A program made the translations under genes and the position numbers. A stretch of DNA of 64,000 bases, taken from contig OX465281.1 in assembly GCA_949987705.1 (NCBI GenBank), positions 192,869,112 to 192,933,111 on the forward strand, written 5' to 3'. The stretch comes from Thereva unica (taxonomy: Eukaryota; Arthropoda; Insecta; Diptera; Therevidae). This document shows, one piece after another, positions 50,831 to 61,109 of this stretch. Position 1 is the first letter of the stretch; each line of letters starts with the position of its first letter. The notes beneath the pieces were generated by a model. It was not told the DNA's origin and did no database searches. It was given only the letters and a program-made list of their open reading frames with translations.

Positions 50831-53285
50831 GTGATTCCTAAACTTGACGTTATCACATAAAAAATATATATATAAACGCTCTCATAATGTATTGGCACAA
50901 AAAGTCATCAGAAAATTAACGAAGCATCTTCTGCAAGGAGTGCTAATAGCGTGCATTTTAAGCTGTCGTGTCTTTTCAAGAGCGGATCATTGTGAACTTT
51001 TTAAACACAATATACGAAAGCACTTAGCCATTTTAAAGGCTTTAGATTACATATTTAAGGTTTGGCAGCGCAATATTGTATAAAGCGCCCATTTAGAAGG
51101 TGGGCACCTCCCACTATTTACATCACCTCGAATCAGAATCATGTTTCAAAGTAGAGGGATGGCGGGATTTGCATTTACTTCATAATTGACTCCAACATCC
51201 TCGTTGCATATTCATGCAAGACCATGCAAATCTTCGCTGTGAGCCAGACGACCGAATATGCCAATGTGGCCTCAGGGACCAGAAGAGGTCGAAGGGTCGA
51301 ATCTGGAATCTAGTCGTCGATTCTACTCAATATAAAGTTTTTCGTGGCAGCTCTACTCGAGCATCCTTGCATGTTTACAAGTTCCGTCAATTGGAAATCA
51401 AGTGTAACCAAGCAATCACACCAATCAATGGCACAATTAAAAATTGCTAGCGCATCCCTGAACTTTTTCTAGAAAACCACTTCACAGCCGACTTAAAGCT
51501 AACACCTCCGATTGCGACGGATGCTGTGTAAACCTTTTTGTGGATTCTGTTGAATAAGTAATTTCTGCCTCAAGGGACCCGAATGCAAAAAGCGTAAACT
51601 TGCTTAATCCTCTTACCCTAAACATGGTGGAGCCACGATATCTACGCTCCCGTTCAGTTGAGTGTAATTCTAGTCTTAAAATCTATTAAAGGTATCCCGA
51701 GGGTATACAACAGCTTACAGGTCTTCTACAAATACATTCACCCCCGGGCTTGTTAAATATTTAAAACTAAAGTAAAATGATGGTGACGGTCCTTCAAAAT
51801 AAATCACCTTTCGGCCATAAGAGGATTGTCTTAAAAATCTCCCTCCCCCTGCGTCTGCAGGTAAAGAGCTGGAATTTGCATCCTTCGGTGATATTTTATA
51901 CCAATGTCAATTTTTTTTTGTAGACGATGACAAGAGGATGTGCAATAAGGGTAGACAGTTTCCTTTTTATAAAATTTCTGCAAATTACCCCCTTACGCCA
52001 GAAAGGAGCTCGAATTTCTTTAAGCTGCACTTCATCTTTCTAAGCTGATAACAGCTTTTCGGATCTTGTAGTGTAGCCTTTGATGGTGCATTGGGCATAG
52101 CCATCATCCAATAGTACAGTCGTAGACGTTAACTTTCCTTCCCTATTATTTGTTGTTGGTGCTGGGGAGAGAGAAAGCGGAACTTTCTCTATTGAATACT
52201 AATAAAAAAGTTGTTACGAACAGGAACAGGGATGATCCCTTTCGGCTTTATCTACGGGCTGAAACTGAGTAGAATGAAAGTTCAAAAAGTCATGACTTGA
52301 ATTAAACAAAAATTCACCTGTCTACCCATTGTAGTGGGGGGCATCTCCTTTATATACATAGCTGCCTGGGTCCGAATACACCCTAAATCTTGCATCAGAG
52401 AAATTTCGCTCCAGGATACTCGAACCGAACGGGGTTGCGGTTGTTTCTTGGGGGTTTTTTTCCTGTTTTACGTTGATGAACGATAAAAGTTATCCTCGCC
52501 TCTGGAGATTTCACCTCATCAGCTTCAGTTTTAAAGAAACTTTGTTGCTACCAGTACATGCTTGTTGAGTATATTATAAACTGGTTGTAGTGTTAACAGG
52601 CCTAGAAATTATTTCAGTGAAAACTTGTAGAGTTAACAAGGCATTTTCATGAAGCTTTTTTGGGATTGTGAATTTCGTTTTAGGCAAATTTTGAATAAGT
52701 TTCACCTTTGAAATTAATTCTTATTTTAAATCTGACTATTCTCTATCACTTACTTATTTAATAACCACCCTGGAGAAAATTTATACAACTTAAAACTTTT
52801 ACCTTTTTACCTGGGTAGAAATGAAGATTATTCAAATCAGTTACTGTTTGATCGAAATTATAAAATACAGAAAATTTTTAAAAGAACATCAAAATTAACT
52901 CTTTTTTCTTTCAAGATACCAATCGCCGATTTTTGCATGAGATACCGATGTCAAACATTGAGTGTGATAAGTGTGATGGATAAAATGCAAAAGTCCAAGA
53001 GCCCGGGAACGCCGAGCTACAATTGTAGTATGAAGGCTGAAAATTGTCTGCATGAGTTAATTATGGTTAGAGCGGTTAGCTCCTATGAACCTCGAGTCAC
53101 GGTGGCTTTGATAGGTAACTGGTAGAAAATGTATATAAAATTTGTGCCCAAATACATCAATGGTGACTTTGTGATATTTGTGTTAATTTCTAAAAGTCAT
53201 TTACAGAAGTAACCGTGCGCTAAGAACCGCACAAGAGTAAACAGAATTTTGAAAAAAGTTACATCCACTTCACTTCTGCGTTATT
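50831..53285. other. Spacer without recognised genes
   Basis: AT-rich to mixed composition; no motif-bearing ORF on either strand and no strong repeat. Short open frames such as 51214-51450 and 52937-53125 show no family features. Confidence 0.5.
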
Positions 53286-53289
53286 TTTT

Positions 53290-53460
53290 ATTTGTAGGCC
53301 TATTGCTTCTGCGTCAGCTGTCACAAAGTCTATCCATCTCCTCCTGGATCTGCCTACTGATCTAATTCGCAAAATTTCTGTTACCAGAAAGTGTATTGGG
53401 ATGCGATTGACCTCCATCCAAAATTCGTGACCAGCTAGTCTTAGTCTGTTAATTAATATT
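53290..53460 (-). pseudogene. LINE C-terminal tail fragment
   Basis: The minus strand reads NRLRLAGHEFWMEVNRIP, then GRSRRRWIDFVTADAEAIGL, matching the RLRWAGHV...GRP..RW tail of RTE/jockey-like polyproteins. Isolated, no RT core nearby. Confidence 0.6.
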
Positions 53461-53464
53461 CACT

Positions 53465-54050
53465 TTATACACAGTTCACTTTATACACAGCATATTATTT
53501 TATTTACAAGAAGGGCATTATAACAGAAAGCAAGTTTTCTTGGCCCTCGCGGCCTCAATCGAATCTTTCTCTGGACCATTCCAAACTTAATAGGAAGAAT
53601 CAACTTTTACTCAAAATCTGAAGATAATCTTATCTGAAATTATCTGGGTATGAAGTAAAAATTATAGTAAACAATTGACTCTCTAAGAATAAAATAACTC
53701 ACAAAAATAGTGTGCGTAGAACTACACTTTAGTATTGTTAACTTTTATGGCTAGTCTATATTTCCAAATCAATCATAATACAGGAGGATAAGGATCAATA
53801 TATTTTATTTATGAATATTCTGTTAAAGTTTATTAAATTGTTACTTATATGCACTAACTCAAAAATGAGTTGCAATGTTTTTGAAATTAGGACCTATTTG
53901 TCCTAAACTTATCACACAAATGTTTCGCACTGGATGCCTGGGATAATGCAGTTTTTAGTAAAAACTACATTATCCCCGTCATCCATCGTCCGACCTTCGT
54001 TTAAAGCGCATTGTTGGCGCTTGTAAATCAGTTTTATTAAAACACTTCCT
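53465..54050. other. AT-rich spacer
   Basis: Nothing recognised. Confidence 0.5.
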
Positions 54051-55672
54051 TCTGAGGACATGTAATAGTCCATTCAAAACGCGCGTTATGGTGTTCCAAA
54101 ATAACACCGTTAAGAAAATCGAACCCTAAACGTTTTTTGGGTCGCTGATCACCAAAATCGAGGTCCCGCGGTCCTAAAACATGGGCGTCACCCCTAAAAA
54201 TGTAAAAAACAAATTTTAGGGGGTTTTCGCGATTATTTCAATAATAATGAAAACGAATGCGATGAAATGCACTTTTTTTAATATTTATTTGCGAAGGTGG
54301 TTGATTTGTACTAAATTAAGGCGAACTTTATGATAAGGGGTAGTCCTAAAAGGTTGAAACTACCCCTATATCGGGCAAAAATGGCAAAAAGTGTAAACAA
54401 TTTTTTTTGCTTTTCGTTTGAAATTTGGTTCAAAAGGTATTATCAGCAAAAAAAATAATTTTTTCAACCCTTAAGGGGTAAAACTACCCCTACATTAAGC
54501 ATATTAGCGACAATATAATTTGAAAAGATGTTTATAATATTCGGTCGAGCGGTTTTTTGGTTTAAATGACATAAGTGATTTTTGTACCTGCACGATATCG
54601 CGTGAACTATAAAAGATATCGACGTGCCGTTCGAAGAGTATTAACCAAAATATGATCTGAAAAATTTTTCATAAAATTCGGTCGAACCGTTTTTTTGTTT
54701 AAATGACGTTTATGATTTTTGTACCTGCACGATACCACGCAAACTAAAAACTATATCGACTTCGCCGAAAAAAGAATATTAACGAAGAAATGCTCTGAAA
54801 AAAATTTCAGAATATTCGGTCGGGCCTTTTTTGTTTAAATAGAAAAACTTCGGCTAATTGTCAGAAAGACCTTAAATTGACAAGTTTTGCTAATATCTCA
54901 TAAACTCGATGGAAGGAGACCCGTTCTAAACGAGGTGATCTTTTTTGGGTTCTGCACAGCGATCGCCTTTCAACGAAACATCAGTTGTAAAAATCCGACA
55001 ACCTTTCAAAATCGTGCTAAAATTTCGTTACCCTTTACAAACAGCGCGAATTTTTCAAACCTTGGATTAGCACTTTTTGACGGGGAATTGTTTTCTACGC
55101 GTGATACAGTTTCAGAAAATTGCGGTTCATCACGGAATTTCCAGTACCTAGTTACCGCAAAATTGGTTCTTTTTGGTCAAGTCTAACAAGTACTTAACAG
55201 TTACAGTTTTGATAATATCTCCGGAAAGCTTTATAATTTCCAAATGAAGTCATTTGCTTCTCAGTTTGTCAATGCGTTGGCTCACTATAACAAAGTTCTA
55301 TGTTACAATTTTTGTACTTATTGAGTTAATAATTCTACAAGGTTCTACGTGTGATAATCTATCTTTTTTCAAAAACTACTACTATATGGCAGCACTTCAT
55401 GGCAGCAGATATTCAATTTTACATAGTTCTATGTTGTTTTTCGTTGCAAAAAGAAAGTACGAAGTTCTATGTTAAACATAGAACCATGGAATTGTATTTT
55501 TATTTATTGTTAGAATAACAAGATTCTATGTTAAACATGGGACTTTGCTTATACAGAAAAACATCGACTTGTTTTAGCCAAAATTCTATGTAAGTGGGCA
55601 GTGTTACACTTTGCGTTGCGGGAACTTGACTGACTTAGACAATTTGTGTTTTTAAAAAGTGTTTTTTGAAAA

Positions 55673-55801
55673 ATGGATGAACAACATGAAATTATAGATT
55701 ATTCGAGTGATGACTCAGTGGTAGATAAAGATTTCATGCCTCCAGCTCCTCGTTGCCATATATCCTCAAGTTTCAAAAACTCTGACCAAGTTGGAAGATG
55801 A
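55673..55801 (+). CDS. Element X small ORF (N-terminal piece)
   Basis: 42 codons from ATG (GAAAAATGGATG) to TGA, acidic start MDEQHEIIDYSSDDSVVD followed by KDFMPPAPRC. Acidic Ser/Asp-rich starts are common in transposases such as piggyBac types, but nothing more specific can be said. It is likely the 5' remnant of an internally deleted gene. Confidence 0.4.
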   Translation: MDEQHEIIDYSSDDSVVDKDFMPPAPRCHISSSFKNSDQVGR

Positions 55802-55906
55802 GTTCAGTTAAATTTCATATCAAAATTTCAAGTTAAAAAGATGCTTGAATTTATAATTTTCGTGAACTAAACTATTTCTTTTATTTTGAGGTCCGGATAT
55901 AATCAA

Positions 55907-56772
55907 GGCAGTGTCTATTCGCACGACACCCGTTTACCCGTGTACCCGTGTCGGGTACCCGTGCACCCGTGTCGGGTTTTTACCCGTGTGTACACTCGAG
56001 GGGTTCGGTTTTACCCGTGTGACCGTGTACCCGTGTAAGGGTGGTTTACCCGTGTACCCGTGTAAGGGTGGTTTACCCGTGTACCCGTGTAAGGGTGGTT
56101 GGGTTTTACCCGTGTGCCCGTGTAAGGGTGGTTTACCCGTGTAAGTTCGTGTACCCGTGCAAGATCGTTTACCCGTGTGCCCGTCCGAGTTAGTTGATCC
56201 GTGTGCCCGTGTAGATTCATTCGCTCGTGTCAGCTAATTTATCCGTGTGCCCGTGCTCGAACAGTTTCACTTGCCCGTGTGCCCGTCTAACTAAATTCAT
56301 CCGTGGGTTCGTATGCCCGTGCAAGTTTGTCTACCCATGTGCTGTTCAAGTTAATTCATCCGTGTGCCTGTGAAGATTCATTCGCCCGTGTGCCCGTGCC
56401 AGATAATTCGCCCGTTTGTCCGTGTCAGTTAGTTCGCCCGTGTGCTCGTGTAGGTTATGATAACCGTGTGCCCGTGCAATTTTAATAGCCTGGTGCAAAT
56501 TGATTTGCTTATGGTTTATTTTCATTGTTTAAAATTTTTTAAATTAAATATAACATTTTTTAAAAATTTAAAATTAAAATTATTTTTCAGTTTTAAATCG
56601 GAATGCCCTTACACGGGTACACGGGTAAACCACCCTTACACGGGTACACGGGTAAACCACCCTTACACGGGTACACGGGTAAGCCACTCTTGTGTACACA
56701 CGGGTAAAAACTCGACACGGGTACCCGACACGGGTACACGGGTAAACGGGTGTCGTGCGAATAGACACTGCC
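55907..56772. mobile_element. MULE-like element made of ACCCGTGT repeats
   Basis: 866-bp element flanked by the 9-bp duplication TATAATCAA (55898-55906, 56773-56781). The terminal inverted repeats are identical for 57 bp, starting GGCAGTGTCTATTCGC. From about base 26 inward the arms are ACCCGTGT/TTACCCGTGTAAGGGTGG tandem repeats, in opposite orientation at the two ends, around an AT-rich centre (56490-56600). The 9-bp target and long inverted repeats fit Mutator-like elements. No protein. Confidence 0.9.
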
Positions 56773-56773
56773 T

Positions 56774-56943
56774 ATAATCAATCGGATTCAGAAACTTTAC
56801 CCGAAACCACAAATTTTGGGACAGCACCAAAACTGTTGAAAAGGCCTGTACTATGCAAGACCAAAATAGATAATATACGGTCTATGTATCGATGGATGCC
56901 TACAATTGACAAAGAGTTCTATGATGCAATATTTAAAAATTAA
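56774..56943 (+). pseudogene. Element X C-terminal coding piece
   Basis: Frame open from the MULE target site to TAA 56941-56943: SDSETLPETTNFGTAPKLL, RPVLCKTKIDNIRSMYRW, MPTIDKEFYDAIFKN. If the MULE-like element is removed, the frame extends upstream to an acceptor-like TTTTGAG at about 55890. AATAAA-type signals follow. Family not recognised. Confidence 0.4.
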
Positions 56944-57110
56944 ATGTTAACCTTTTTTTAAATTTCCTGAACTTTTAAGTTTACTTTTATGATAATAAAG
57001 ATATTTCATGTATAATGTTTTTTAATACTACTGAATCATGACAGATCCATTATAATAATAAATTAATAAAAATAATACTTCGACATAAACTATTTTATTT
57101 TTATTTATAT

Positions 57111-57179
57111 CTTCTCCTTCTTCTTTGATCCGTTGGCGGTCCGAGCGGGACGTCCCCGCAACGGATACGGTGCTGTTGG
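57111..57179 (-). repeat. 69-bp RTE-1 3'-end insertion with TSD
   Basis: Minus-strand copy of the RTE-1 3' terminus (GGGACGTCCCGCTCGGACCG then AACGGATCAAAGAAGAAGG), flanked by TTATTTATAT (57101-57110, 57180-57189). Confidence 0.85.
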
Positions 57180-57470
57180 TTATTTATATATAGAGGAACA
57201 AAGTCCTAAGTCCTGGTTTTAAATAAATAAATAAGAATTTTGTAATCACAAAGTTCTATGTAAATTTTATTTTGATAATATTTTGGAATTTAAAAAGTGA
57301 ATAGCCAATTTTTTGTATCTAGTAAGCATTATAGCTCTATATTAGCATATTATAATGTTTCATTAGCGTTAGGGCAACTATATATACATTTTACGAAAGT
57401 CAAAATTTTCAAAGGCTGATTGCTGAGCTTCATTAAAATTAACATAGAACCTTGTAATAGTGAGCTAGAT

Positions 57471-57835
57471 TCATTCTTCTTTCTTCTTTCCTCTTTGCAT
57501 TCCTGATTCCTTCTGTCATAGCCTTCCGTAGCCCTTCCCCGCTCCCCCAGAAGCGCATGTCATCGGTTGGTTGAAGAGATTCAACTCGTTTCAGGAGGCA
57601 TAACACTCCAGCGAGTTGTTTCTCAAATGCCCCGATGCCAGAGTCGCGAATTGGTTGGAAGTAGGTGGAATAAAAATATATCGCGGCTAGGTTGTGGCAG
57701 CTCCTTCGTACTTCTCTCTCTACTTCTCATCTTCCGGCTAGAGCTGCTGTTCGACATTCTATAGGAAAAAAATAGATTGTCGAACAGTACAAATGGGGCT
57801 TTCCCTAAGTCTCTAGTCTATCACATAAAAAAAAA
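57471..57835 (+). mobile_element. SINE copy 2, 5'-truncated
   Basis: Same body as the SINE at 39380-39843 (shared GAGATTCAACTCGTTTCAGG and ATCTTCCGGCTAGAGCTGCT) in plus orientation, but without the tRNA head. Short A-tail at 57826-57835. Confidence 0.85.
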
Positions 57836-58235
57836 TGGCGCTTCAGCCCAATTTAAACACCCGCTTTAGTGCTGCGAACTGAATACGGAGGAAATGTTTG
57901 TTTGCTAACGTTCAGGAAAAACAAAGTCTCTAGAAAAATCTTGTTGATTTACCACTATTATAGTTATTTCAACTAGCTTCTCTCAGGATTGCTTTGTCAT
58001 CAGTTCTGATACTAGCCAATTTTCCACTAGTGCTAAACGTATAACTATTTTGTTTGAAGTCAGATTATTCCATCTTCGTTCATCATACGGGGAAGTTAAT
58101 CGTGTGGACCGAAGGGGTCAAACCCACATCCCAACTAGTTTCTATTTTTAGCCGATTTAGGGGTAGTTTCAACCCTTTAGGACTAACCCTTATCATAAAG
58201 TTCGCCCTAATTTAGTACAAATCAACCACCTTCTT

Positions 58236-60124
58236 TGATTACGTTAACATTAAACAGAAGACTTCAGGCTACCCAACAACAATGACGAATGGTAGAGCCC
58301 ACACCTCGTGCCCCCAAATAATTTGTAGCATGTTTGCTGATAGGTTTGCTGAAATTTATAGCCCCTTGTCCAGCGCAGCACACGATGTAACTGACTCGCA
58401 CACTCACACTTCCCTTATAAATGGTATATCCCTTTCTGTTGATGAGATCATGGCGGGTCTGAACGATCTTGATATCAAAAAATTTAATGGTCCCGACAAT
58501 CTCCCTCCTATTTTCCTGCAGCGCTGCTCGCAACATATCGCGTTTCCTCTTTATCTCATATTCAACAAATCTTTATCGTTAGGAAAGTTTCCCAAGCTGT
58601 GGAAGAAATCCTACCTAACGCCAATCTATAAATCCGGTGACAAGCACTCGGTAGACAACTATAGGGGCATTGCCATTTTATCATCAATTCCTAAGCTTTT
58701 TGAAAAACTTGTTCATGACAGGATTGCTCCTCTTATCGATCCATACCTAAACGAACAACAACATGGGTTTCGGAAAGGACGTTCAACAACTTCTAACCTT
58801 ATGGTCCTTATTTCCGAATTGCTATGTGGTATGGAGAGCGGCCATCAATTGGATGCTGTGTACACTGATGTCAGCAAGGCCTTCGATCGAGTGGACCACG
58901 CCATCCTAATCGCAAAACTATTAAAGTTTGGTATATCAGGTTCTGCTCTGGAATGGTTAAAATCATATCTGAACGGAAGAACACAAGTTATCAGATTCCA
59001 AGGACTTCTATCTAATGAGATTGAAGTAACCTCTGGCGTTCCTCAGGGCAGTCATCTCGGTCCCCTACTCTTCAATATTTTCATCTCCGATCTTTCCGAT
59101 AAATTGGCAAATATTCCACATCTCTTTTACGCGGATGATCTCAAAATTTATAGTGTCATTGAGACCCAAACTGATGCTTCCTTCTTGCAGACAAAGCTCA
59201 ATGGCCTACACGACTGGTGCACCATGAACAAACTGCAACTTAACACCAGCAAATGTCATGCAATTACCTTCTCCCGCTTAAAAAACACACAGAACCATAA
59301 CTATTATCTCAATGGCATAATGTTGAATCAGGTTGAACATATCGTAGATCTAGGCGTCGTTCTAGACAAAAAACTCAATTTCAACCTGCACTACGATAAT
59401 ATAACTGCCAGAGCCAACAAACTTCTTGGTTTCATTAATAGGAGAGCCAAAGAATTTGGTAATGTATGGGTCACAAAAACACTCTTCTGTTCTTTAGTCC
59501 GCCCTATCCTGGAATATGCGTGTCCTATCTGGGATCATATATTCCAAGTGAGCAGTAGGAGGATTGAATCCATTCAAAACAGATTTCTTCTTTTTGCCCT
59601 GAGACATCTACACAACCCCCATGACTACCAAACCCTGCCGCACTACTTGGACAGGCTCAAAGTGCTTGATCTCATGCCGTTGTCTAGCAGGAGGAAACTG
59701 CTCATATCTTGCGTTGCCTTTGACGTCCTAAGTGGAAAGCTTAAAGTGCAGTTTCTGTCGGACAGAATCAAATTCAATGATGTAGTTCGACACACACGAC
59801 ACACTAAACTACTTAGGGAATATCCACACCGCACCGATTACGCAAGGAACTAGCCCGTCAACAGATGCTGTATGGTTTTTAATAGCCATAGCTCCTCTTT
59901 CTCCCCTTCCCTCAACAAGGCATCCTATAAAAATATACTCAAATCCCTACTAACATAACCCCTTTGACAATAGTAGGTTTTTAGTAGCTATCAGTAGTTA
60001 TAGCAATATTATATTATATTTAAAAGATTGTACACTATGTTTTTTAATCTAAGTATATGTATACCTAGTTTTAAGTGTGCCTTGTTTGGCGAATTAATAA
60101 ATAAATAAATAAATAAATAAATAT
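58236..60124 (+). mobile_element. LINE-E, 5'-truncated CR1/jockey-type element
   Basis: Inserted in the right arm of the large foldback. It starts in the endonuclease-RT linker and ends in an AATAAATAAATAAATAAATA tail. One long RT frame, then a 270-bp 3' UTR. Target duplication not certain because both tail and arm are AT-rich. Confidence 0.85.
58237..59853 (+). CDS. LINE-E reverse transcriptase
   Basis: Frame open from DYVNIKQKTSGYPTTM (58237); the first ATG is 58282. RT motifs: LTPIYKSGD, DNYRGIAILSSIPKLFEKL, EQQHGFRKGRSTTSNL, YTDVSKAFDRVDH (motif A), TSGVPQGSHLGPLLF (motif B), LFYADDLKIY (motif C), IVDLGVVLDKKLNF (motif E). A C-terminal part with RIESIQNRFLLFALRHL follows, ending at TAG 59851-59853. 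No internal stop. Same clade as LINE-B and truncated at almost the same linker position. The endonuclease is absent, so this copy is not autonomous. Confidence 0.9.
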   Translation, partial: DYVNIKQKTSGYPTTMTNGRAHTSCPQIICSMFADRFAEIYSPLSSAAHDVTDSHTHTSLINGISLSVDEIMAGLNDLDIKKFNGPDNLPPIFLQRCSQHIAFPLYLIFNKSLSLGKFPKLWKKSYLTPIYKSGDKHSVDNYRGIAILSSIPKLFEKLVHDRIAPLIDPYLNEQQHGFRKGRSTTSNLMVLISELLCGMESGHQLDAVYTDVSKAFDRVDHAILIAKLLKFGISGSALEWLKSYLNGRTQVIRFQGLLSNEIEVTSGVPQGSHLGPLLFNIFISDLSDKLANIPHLFYADDLKIYSVIETQTDASFLQTKLNGLHDWCTMNKLQLNTSKCHAITFSRLKNTQNHNYYLNGIMLNQVEHIVDLGVVLDKKLNFNLHYDNITARANKLLGFINRRAKEFGNVWVTKTLFCSLVRPILEYACPIWDHIFQVSSRRIESIQNRFLLFALRHLHNPHDYQTLPHYLDRLKVLDLMPLSSRRKLLISCVAFDVLSGKLKVQFLSDRIKFNDVVRHTRHTKLLREYPHRTDYARN

Positions 60125-60316
60125 ATATTTAAAAAAGTGCATTTCATCGCATTCGTTTTCATTATTATTGAAATAATCGCGAAAACCCCCTAAAAGGGGT
60201 GTTTTTTGCATTTTTAGGGGTGACGCCCATGTTTTAGGACCTTTAGGGTTCGATTTTCTTAACGGTTTTATTTTGGAACACCCCCCCCCCCTGCGTTTTG
60301 AATGGACTATAATGTC

Positions 60317-60513
60317 AAAATAACATGAATCTTTTTACCCAGGGGAAGTGCTAATCGCTTTAAAAAGGCGCTTTTAAAGACCTCGGAGCGATCCTATCGG
60401 GATACTACCCCAGATATGTCAGATGCCCAGTTGAATAGAGGAAACGCCGAAACGAATTCCATGTTGCCGAAAGCGATTAATCGAAGCAAAATATTTAAAT
60501 ATTGCCGCCATTT
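60317..60513. other. Short spacer
   Basis: Nothing recognised. Confidence 0.4.
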
Positions 60514-60514
60514 A

Positions 60515-60772
60515 GCAGGCTAGAGCATGGTAACTTTTGGTCGAGCTCCAGCAACAGACATCAGCGGTGGTATGCGAGAGTATGAAATGAATACTGTGAG
60601 TGGCGTCTGCATAGCGAGAACATGAAATGAATGCTGAGAGCAGCTTCTGCATTGCAACATTGAAACACAATTTCTCCCACCAAGCACGGGCTATTTTGCT
60701 TCGAACCCTACAGAATTACACGCTGCTGTCTGTAGGTGGAGTTAAACCAAAAGTGTCAATGCTCTAGCCAGC
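60515..60772. mobile_element. TA-flanked MITE with inverted repeats of about 50 bp
   Basis: Ends GCAGGCTAGAGC and GCTGGCTAGAGC (second as reverse complement), continuing with ACTTTTGGT, CTCCA and ACAGACA matches. Flanked by TA (60513-60514, 60773-60774). No ORF. Confidence 0.8.
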
Positions 60773-60774
60773 TA

Positions 60775-61107
60775 CGGAAAAAAGAAACTTGCTTAACTCG
60801 ATTTAAAAAATATGTAGCTTCTAAGAAAGAGAAAACTTCCCATAAATATTCGTTTTTTAGGGTTTTGCGGTTTAGAATGTGTTTTTGAAGTGTAGGCACA
60901 AGTGTCCAGGAAAATGTGCAACAAAAGAGCTCGTGACGCAAATTCTTTGTTTTACCCCTGGCGAAAAAGTGCCAATCGTACCTAAAGAAGTTAACACTTC
61001 AAAAACACATTCTAAACCGCAAAACGCTAAAAAACCAATATTTATTGGAAGTTTTCTCTTTCTTAGAAGCTACATATTTTTTAAATCGAGCAAGTTTCGT
61101 TTTTCCG
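60775..61107. mobile_element. TA-flanked foldback abutting the previous MITE
   Basis: Arms 60775-60896 and 60994-61107 are near-perfect reverse complements, with ends CGGAAAAA-GAAACTTGC. The TA at 60773-60774 is shared with the preceding MITE, and the other TA is 61108-61109. The 97-bp loop reads RHKCPGKCATKELVTQIL on plus, a Cys-rich fragment that might derive from a transposase. Confidence 0.85.
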
Positions 61108-61109
61108 TA

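Larger units (their letters stand above)
55280..57465 (+). mobile_element. Element X: TIR transposon with GTTCTATGTTA subterminal repeats
   Basis: Inverted ends GCTCACTAT-ACAA-GTTCTATGTTA (26 bp, two mismatches) at 55280-55305 and 57440-57465. Direct and inverted copies of AGTTCTATGTTA recur inside both ends (for example 55461, 55527, 57250). The interior keeps two small coding pieces, apparently the first and last exons of a lost gene, and is interrupted by a MULE-like element and a 69-bp RTE fragment. Superfamily unknown; no clear target duplication. Confidence 0.7.
54583..58142. repeat. Interspersed repeat R, copy 2, with 2.56-kb insertion
   Basis: Matches 19168-20149, but between GTTTGTCAA (55270) and TGGCGCTTCAGC (57836) it carries a compound insertion: element X with its own nested elements, then a SINE. 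The right end coincides with the inner end of the foldback arm. Confidence 0.75.
54056..60316. repeat. Large foldback with arms of about 300 bp
   Basis: The left arm 54056-54385 is the reverse complement, with small indels, of 58143-58235 plus 60125-60316; the right arm is split by LINE-E. Shared segments include ATAGTCCATTCAAAACGC, AACCGTTAAGAAAATCGAAC, AATAATGAAAACGAATGCGA and GGTTGAAACTACCCCT. Between the arms lie repeat R copy 2 and everything nested in it. It may be a long-TIR transposon or an inverted duplication. Confidence 0.8.

Noticed and set aside
55911..56220. Repetitive VYPCKGGLP/YTGTRVNHP peptides
   Set aside because: They are translations of the ACCCGTGT array in the MULE-like element, seen on both strands.
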